Source of the DNA: Pictodentalium vernedei | Taxonomy: Eukaryota; Mollusca; Scaphopoda; Dentaliida; Dentaliidae | Assembly: GCA_031216915.1 (NCBI GenBank) | Contig: CM062289.1 | Location: 448,470,910-448,534,909, forward strand | DNA length: 64,000 nucleotides | Direction: 5' to 3' | In this document: piece by piece, positions 59,591 to 64,000 of the stretch | How the letters are laid out: each line of letters begins with the position of its first letter | Position numbering within the stretch: position 1 is the stretch's first letter | The notes under the pieces: model-generated | The model's input: the letters and a program-made list of their open reading frames with translations, nothing else | Told to the model about the DNA's origin: nothing | The model's database searches: none | Program-made: the position numbers and the translations under genes

Positions 59591-60363
59591 TTATTGAAAA
59601 AGCTGATTGATTTGAGATGGCTGCGGAGTCTAGTCGTGAGAATCCGTTCGAAAATTTTTCCAATACAGCTGAGTAGGCTGATTGGGCGGTAATTAGCTGG
59701 GTTGCTCAAATCCTTGTCGGGTTTGGGTATCATGACTCCTGTAGCTACTTTCCAACATTTTGGGAAGTATCCACTAGAGAGACAGCAGTTTAGGAGGTTA
59801 GTGAGTCTACCGAAAAAAGTATTGGGACATTGTTTCAGGATTTTGTATGAGACCTCGTCCCTTCCTGGGGAAGAAAAAGACTTACATTTTTTAATTGTGT
59901 TAGCCACTTCTTCTTGGCTTATCGGTTCCGTGAGTTCATGGCCATCTCCGTCCTCGGGCGTTTGGCTGAAGTTGGCATCGTTAAACGTTGTCTTGTTGTC
60001 TTGAACAAATTTGTTTACTTTTTCTTTGAACTCGTCATCAAACCTATCGCCCTCATGTGGGCGATGATATTTCTTAAGAAGCTCAGCGAAGGCGCCACCC
60101 TTCGCCTTGTCATCCAGGGCCATAGTTCCATCGCTGATCTTTAGAGCCTTACTGTTGGCATCTCTATGTTTTTGTCCAGTAAGGGTTTTAAAAGTATCCC
60201 AAAACTTTTTAGTCTCTCTGAGTCCATTTAAATTTCTCGTTGCTTTTTCCCATCTCACGCGATTGTCGTTTGCTATTGCTTTTTTTAACTTCGCCGTGGA
60301 GGCGATTATACACGGTTTTAAGTTCGACCTTTTTAATTGGAAGTTTTTCTGATTTGTATGCAC
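59533..60363 (-). pseudogene. LINE ORF2, linker and reverse transcriptase fingers
   Basis: Carries WDTFKTLTGQKHRD, ISQEEVANTIKKCKSFSSPG, IPKPDKDLSNPANYRPISLL and GKIFERILTTRL, the standard order before motif A. The first codons (to KLKKAI) overlap the upstream frame; the true join is at a run of seven A near 60285. Confidence 0.8.
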
Positions 60364-60958
60364 GGAAGGCCTTTCTTTTTTGTTTTATTATTTGGAGTGT
60401 GGTTTCAGTTATTCTGTTGGCCCGCGGTTTAACCGTCTGTTTGGGACAAATCTCATCAAGAGTGTTGTTAATGACTTCACTGAGATTGGTACATGCTTGC
60501 TTGAGCTCGCAGGTATTCATTGGGTCGTTTTTGTTTATTTTAACCTGAATTATTTTTCTGAAGAGGTCCCAGTCAATTTTGGATAGATTCCTCCTCCTCA
60601 TTGTGGGGTATCTTGCGGGTCCGCTGCAACCGTGTAATGTAGCATGAACAGGCAGGTGGTCTCTACCTAAATCATCGTCCCCCACAAATATGTCTTGCAT
60701 TTGATTAGTTAGTGATTTACTGGTTATAATTAGGTCAAGGATGTCGGATTGGTGGAGTGTGTTGTTACTGACGTGAGTAATGTCGTGGTCGTTATTTAAT
60801 ACAAAAAGATCAAATTGTTCGATGATATTGAAGAGGGCGTCGCCATTGGGCTCCGTTTTATTGCATCCGAAAATCTGATGTTTGGCATTGAAATCACATA
60901 AGAAAATACAGTGTTTGTGATTTTTCACAAAGAATTCAAAGACTTTGCTGTCAACTAT
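60209..60958 (-). pseudogene. LINE ORF2, endonuclease C-terminal half
   Basis: FLCDFNAKHQIFG, HQSDILDLIITSKSL and GRDHLPVHATL correspond to the catalytic GDFN-, SxLDLxxT- and SDHxPV-type motifs of AP-like LINE endonucleases. Codons KIVDSKVFEFFVKNH link it to the previous piece after one missing A (about 60952). Confidence 0.8.
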
Positions 60959-61284
60959 TTTTTCGGTTCATTATAATATGAGATTACGGCAACTTTTTTA
61001 TGATCTAGTTCAATCTCAGCGGCAATCACCTCTGCGTTGAGATGATCGCTTGATATCGTTTTATATTTTAAGTCCTGCCTTATGAGGAGAGCGACTCCGC
61101 CTCCACGTTGTGTGGGACGGTCTTGTCTAATGATGTTGAATCCACTTAGCAAAAATGTCTTACTTGGCTTTAACCATGTTTCGCTGATACCAATTACATC
61201 TACGTTTGTGAAGTAATCGGACATCTGTGAGCCATTGCAGTTAACGCTTCGAGCGTTCCACTGAATTATTTTCAACTTATCCAT
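60955..61284 (-). pseudogene. LINE ORF2, endonuclease N-terminal half
   Basis: Starts MDKLKIIQWNARSVNCNG (metal-binding Asn), then GISETWLKPS (catalytic Glu) and RGGGVALLIRQDL. The reading frame stops at NEPKK through one lost A. Confidence 0.8.
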
Positions 61285-61336
61285 AAGTGTTCAGTACCTG
61301 ACGTAATTTTACTAGTTAACGAGTTGTGGGTGTGAT

Positions 61337-62206
61337 TTATATTTTATTTATGGCGGCTTCTGTTAGCGAGGAAGAGATTTGAGTTCGATATAGCTTGGAT
61401 GCTGTTTTCCCAACTTCTTTACATATGTCGGAAAGACTGACGTCGAAGTGTTTGTTCATTATATTAAAAATTGAACCAGCCATTAGGCTGCACATCGAAT
61501 GTGGAGAGGTTGAGATTTCTACGCTGTTGACATTAATAGCTTTGAGTTCTATGTCGGTTTTAACTTTTTTGTAGTGGGGACACCCCCGATAATTGCTTGG
61601 GTGTTGCCCATTACAATTTGGGCATTTCAGTGTTGAAACCTTGCATGACTTTGTTATATGTTTTTCGCCGCATTTCATGCAACGCAACTCTCCTTTGCAT
61701 ATGTTCGACATATGACCAAATTTCTGGCATTTATGACATTGTGTGGGCTGAGGCAAAACACGATACTCCTCAGTCTCATATTTTTGGCCGTTTATACAAA
61801 CACCTTTGTTAATGAAGTTAAGTTTTATGGCTCTATTGGGGCATTTTACTTTAATTTTCCACGTAGGGTTGCCTGTAGTCTTAGATATTAGTCTGCCCCA
61901 CGAGTATCTCGACAGGGCTACATCAATATCCCCATCATTAATCTTTGTGTGAACCCTTGTGACGACTACGCAAGGGTTTTGCAGCGGTTGATGCTGTTGT
62001 TTATTCGTCTGGTGTTTGGCCGTATTATCCTTATGAGGTTGTTTAGAAAGGGCTCTTAACTTGTCGGCAAATGATACACCGCTGTCAGTGGTGAATGTTG
62101 GCGTCGCCGGTATCGTTTCCGTTGCGTTACTGTCTGCCGATTTCCCATCATTGTGGATCTCCGCACTGGTTCCAACTTTGGGAGGGCATATCTGGTATAT
62201 ATCCAT
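61337..62206 (-). CDS. LINE ORF1, gag-like with three zinc knuckles
   Basis: 289 codons, uninterrupted. N-terminal 70 residues are polar and likely disordered. A middle region follows (VVTRVHTKINDGDIDVALSR, then a basic NPTWKIKVKCPN stretch). Knuckles: CHKCQKFGHMSNIC (157-170), CMKCGEKHITKSC (176-188) and CPNCNGQHPSNYRGC (195-209). This arrangement is that of Jockey/I-type LINE ORF1, which packages element RNA. ORF2 starts about 50 bp downstream in another frame. The protein is probably functional. Confidence 0.85.
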   Translation of the reverse strand: MDIYQICPPKVGTSAEIHNDGKSADSNATETIPATPTFTTDSGVSFADKLRALSKQPHKDNTAKHQTNKQQHQPLQNPCVVVTRVHTKINDGDIDVALSRYSWGRLISKTTGNPTWKIKVKCPNRAIKLNFINKGVCINGQKYETEEYRVLPQPTQCHKCQKFGHMSNICKGELRCMKCGEKHITKSCKVSTLKCPNCNGQHPSNYRGCPHYKKVKTDIELKAINVNSVEISTSPHSMCSLMAGSIFNIMNKHFDVSLSDICKEVGKTASKLYRTQISSSLTEAAINKI

Positions 62207-62240
62207 ATGTGGGCTGGGGTGTTTTCACAGCTCAGTACAT

Positions 62241-62694
62241 AATTAAATGTCGCTCATCTTGATAATTCTTTTCAATCTGAAATGTCCTAAGTTTGTTTTT
62301 CACAACTCAGTTTGTGTCGTCCAAACAAATTAGATGAAGTCCTATTGATTGGCTTTCATTGATTTTTCATCAGTCAGTGAGTGGTTTGCTTTACTGACCC
62401 CATGAAGCCCTATTGGTTGGATTTGATTTAAGCATACCCAATCGGGAGCAGTTTGCTTGACTGGCTTCAGATGTGTGTTAAAATAATATGAAAAAATGGT
62501 TTTATAAAATATATTGAGACTGGAGAAATAAATAAAAAATAACGCCAAACATTACCATGCCTCACGAATGTTATCAGTTGGAATGAATATCCCCCGACGG
62601 AGGTTTATGACGGAAAATATTTTACATAACGTAGAAATTGTGTGTTTTACCTTCTGAACCTCTACATTGTGTGAAAGGTATGAAAAATTAAAAA
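62241..62694. other. LINE 5' flank, no feature recognised
   Basis: A loosely repeated block (cctattgattgg/cctattggttgg with gtttgctttactgac) occurs twice at 62340-62460. Nothing coding. Confidence 0.35.
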
Positions 62695-62843
62695 TTAAAA
62701 ATAATAATAATAATAATAAAAAATAAAAGATATAAAAAATAATAAATAATAAATAATTAAATAATAAATAATAAAATAATAAAAAATAAATAAATGAATA
62801 AATAAATAAATAATAATGATAATAATAATAATAATTTTATTAG
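62695..62843. repeat. (AAT)n / (AATA)n low complexity
   Basis: About 150 bp of aat/aaat repeats directly upstream of the plus-strand LINE. Could be the tail of another retroelement. Confidence 0.8.
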
Positions 62844-62856
62844 GAAATAAATAAAC

Positions 62857-64000
62857 ATGGGGAACCCACCGGACTGTCCGAACCAGGTCGAGGAAAATCT
62901 CTCGGACTTCGTGTGCAGCGAAATCAAAACTGAGGAGGTGCGAAGGGTGATCTCGAAATTGAGGAATGGAAAAGCGGGAGGGATGGACGAAATTCCTAAC
63001 GAGTTTATCAAAAAAGGGGTAGAGGAACTCTTGGAAAGCCTAACTGCCCTATTCAATTTAGCCATAGAAAAACAAGAGGTCCCAAAGGAGTGGAGGGAAA
63101 GTAAAGTGACATTTATTCACAAAAAGGGGGAAAAAGACGTCTTGGATAACTATCGAGGGATATCTGTCAGCAGCAACATTGGAAAAGTCTTTTGTAAAGT
63201 CCTGTATGGGAGATTAGAGGAGGTGATTGAGGAGAAGGGTTTTTTGGGAGAAATCCAGAATGGCTTCAGGAAGGGAAGGAGAGTCACTGACCATCTTTTC
63301 ACGCTAACCCAAATGATAGAATCCGTGAAAGCAAAAAAGAAAAAGATATTCATGGCCTTTTTGGATGTTAAAAAGGCATACGATAGAGTGTGGATGGAGG
63401 GTATGTGGCGCAAGCTGGAGGCTCTGGGCTTGGGGGTGAGTTTGTTGGGATTACGAAAGCATTATATAAAGATGTACAGAGTGAACTTAGCCTGGGTAAC
63501 ATTACAACAAAACGTGTGCCTATGGAGATAGGCCTAAAACAGGGGTGTATCCTTTCGCCAATTATTTTTGCATTGTACATCAAAGGTTTAGGAGATGAAC
63601 TCCTGCATAGCGACGAGGGGGTTGTAGTTGGTGACTTGAAGATCCCAGGGTTATTTTTTGCAGACGATATGGTGCTAGTGTCAGAAAGCGAAGAGGGGTT
63701 AGAGAAGATGCTGGGAATTGTTGGGAAATATGGGAGAAAATGGAGACTCGAACTTAATGAAAGCAAGAGCAAAGTTATACCCGTGGGCCGCAAAGTGGAC
63801 CCCACTCGAAGGTGGAGAGTGGGGGAGTTCTGCATTCCGGAAGGTAGCAGTAGACTTCTTAGTGTAGGAGAGACTAGTGACTATGAATACCTGGGGGTAA
63901 ATATAAACATCACGGGAAGAGACATCTATCGAAACCACACAAATAAATTGATTCTGAAGGGGAAGCGAATCCTTAACCAAATGAAACTTATAGGGAGAAA
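62857..64000 (+). mobile_element. LINE reverse transcriptase fragment, runs off the window
   Basis: One frame of 224 codons (62857-63531): KLRNGKAGGMDEIPNEF, FIHKKGEKDVLDNYRGISV, GEIQNGFRKGRRVTDHLF and FLDVKKAYDRVW (motif A). A missing G in a G-run near 63450 shifts it. The next frame continues KALYKDVQSELSL, GLKQGCILSPIIFALYIKG (motif B) and GLFFADDMVLVSE (motif C, about 63650-63690) to the window end. 5' truncated: no endonuclease upstream. The clade is not certain (RTE/Ingi-like or related). Confidence 0.8.

Larger units (their letters stand above)
58436..62240 (-). mobile_element. Jockey/I-superfamily LINE, near full length
   Basis: Minus-strand order: gag-like ORF1 with three zinc knuckles (61337-62206), apurinic-type endonuclease (61284 to about 60650), reverse transcriptase (about 60100-58800), C-terminal region to 58556, then 3' UTR. 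ORF2 is broken by three single-base shifts, all in A-runs. The only other oddity is FSDD where this clade normally has FADD. Confidence 0.85.

Overview
The window is animal nuclear DNA. It holds one spliced, intact housekeeping gene, beta-tubulin, set in about 60 kb of repeats. Repeat types common in marine invertebrates are present: 5S-RNA-headed and tRNA-headed SINEs, a Penelope-like element, Jockey-type and L1/Tx1-type LINEs, and tandem arrays ending in GACGGACG runs plus a hairpin. I cannot name a phylum from sequence alone; a mollusc or another aquatic invertebrate is a guess.

Layout. 1-16.4 kb: short foldback elements (two hAT-like MITEs with 8-bp target duplications, several TTAA-flanked MITEs), then long tandem arrays (units about 335, 167 and 145 bp). 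16.4-20 kb: a CpG-rich patch with clustered promoter-type motifs, further arrays, and MITEs sharing one TTAA. 20-28.5 kb: SINE copies with clear target duplications, a 30-bp minisatellite enclosed by 31-bp inverted repeats, and many near-perfect palindromes. 28.7-29.5 kb: an intact unrecognised ORF (minus strand). 32.4-48.3 kb: beta-tubulin, plus strand, four coding exons and 446 codons for protein; its 6.0, 5.3 and 3.3 kb introns are packed with MITEs, SINEs and a broken L1/Tx1-like LINE. 49.6-53.1 kb: a divergent satellite, an inverted copy of the 145-bp array element, and a long (GT)n tract. 53.3-56.7 kb: a Penelope-like retroelement, minus strand, with an SGNH-hydrolase-like upstream ORF, reverse transcriptase and GIY-YIG endonuclease. 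58.2-62.2 kb: an almost full-length Jockey-type LINE, minus strand. 62.85-64.0 kb: another LINE, plus strand, cut by the window edge.

How the parts relate. The transposons are parasites of each other and of the tubulin introns. LINEs presumably supply the machinery for the SINEs, three of which have different heads but share a 3' tail. The TTAA elements look like non-autonomous piggyBac-type MITEs with no transposase source visible here. Nested insertions give relative ages: a TTAA MITE lies in a hAT-like MITE, a SINE lies in a tandem array, and a SINE lies in a foldback element. Nearly all frameshifts in the retroelement ORFs are single-base changes, most of them in homopolymer runs, so some apparent pseudogenes may be intact or nearly so.
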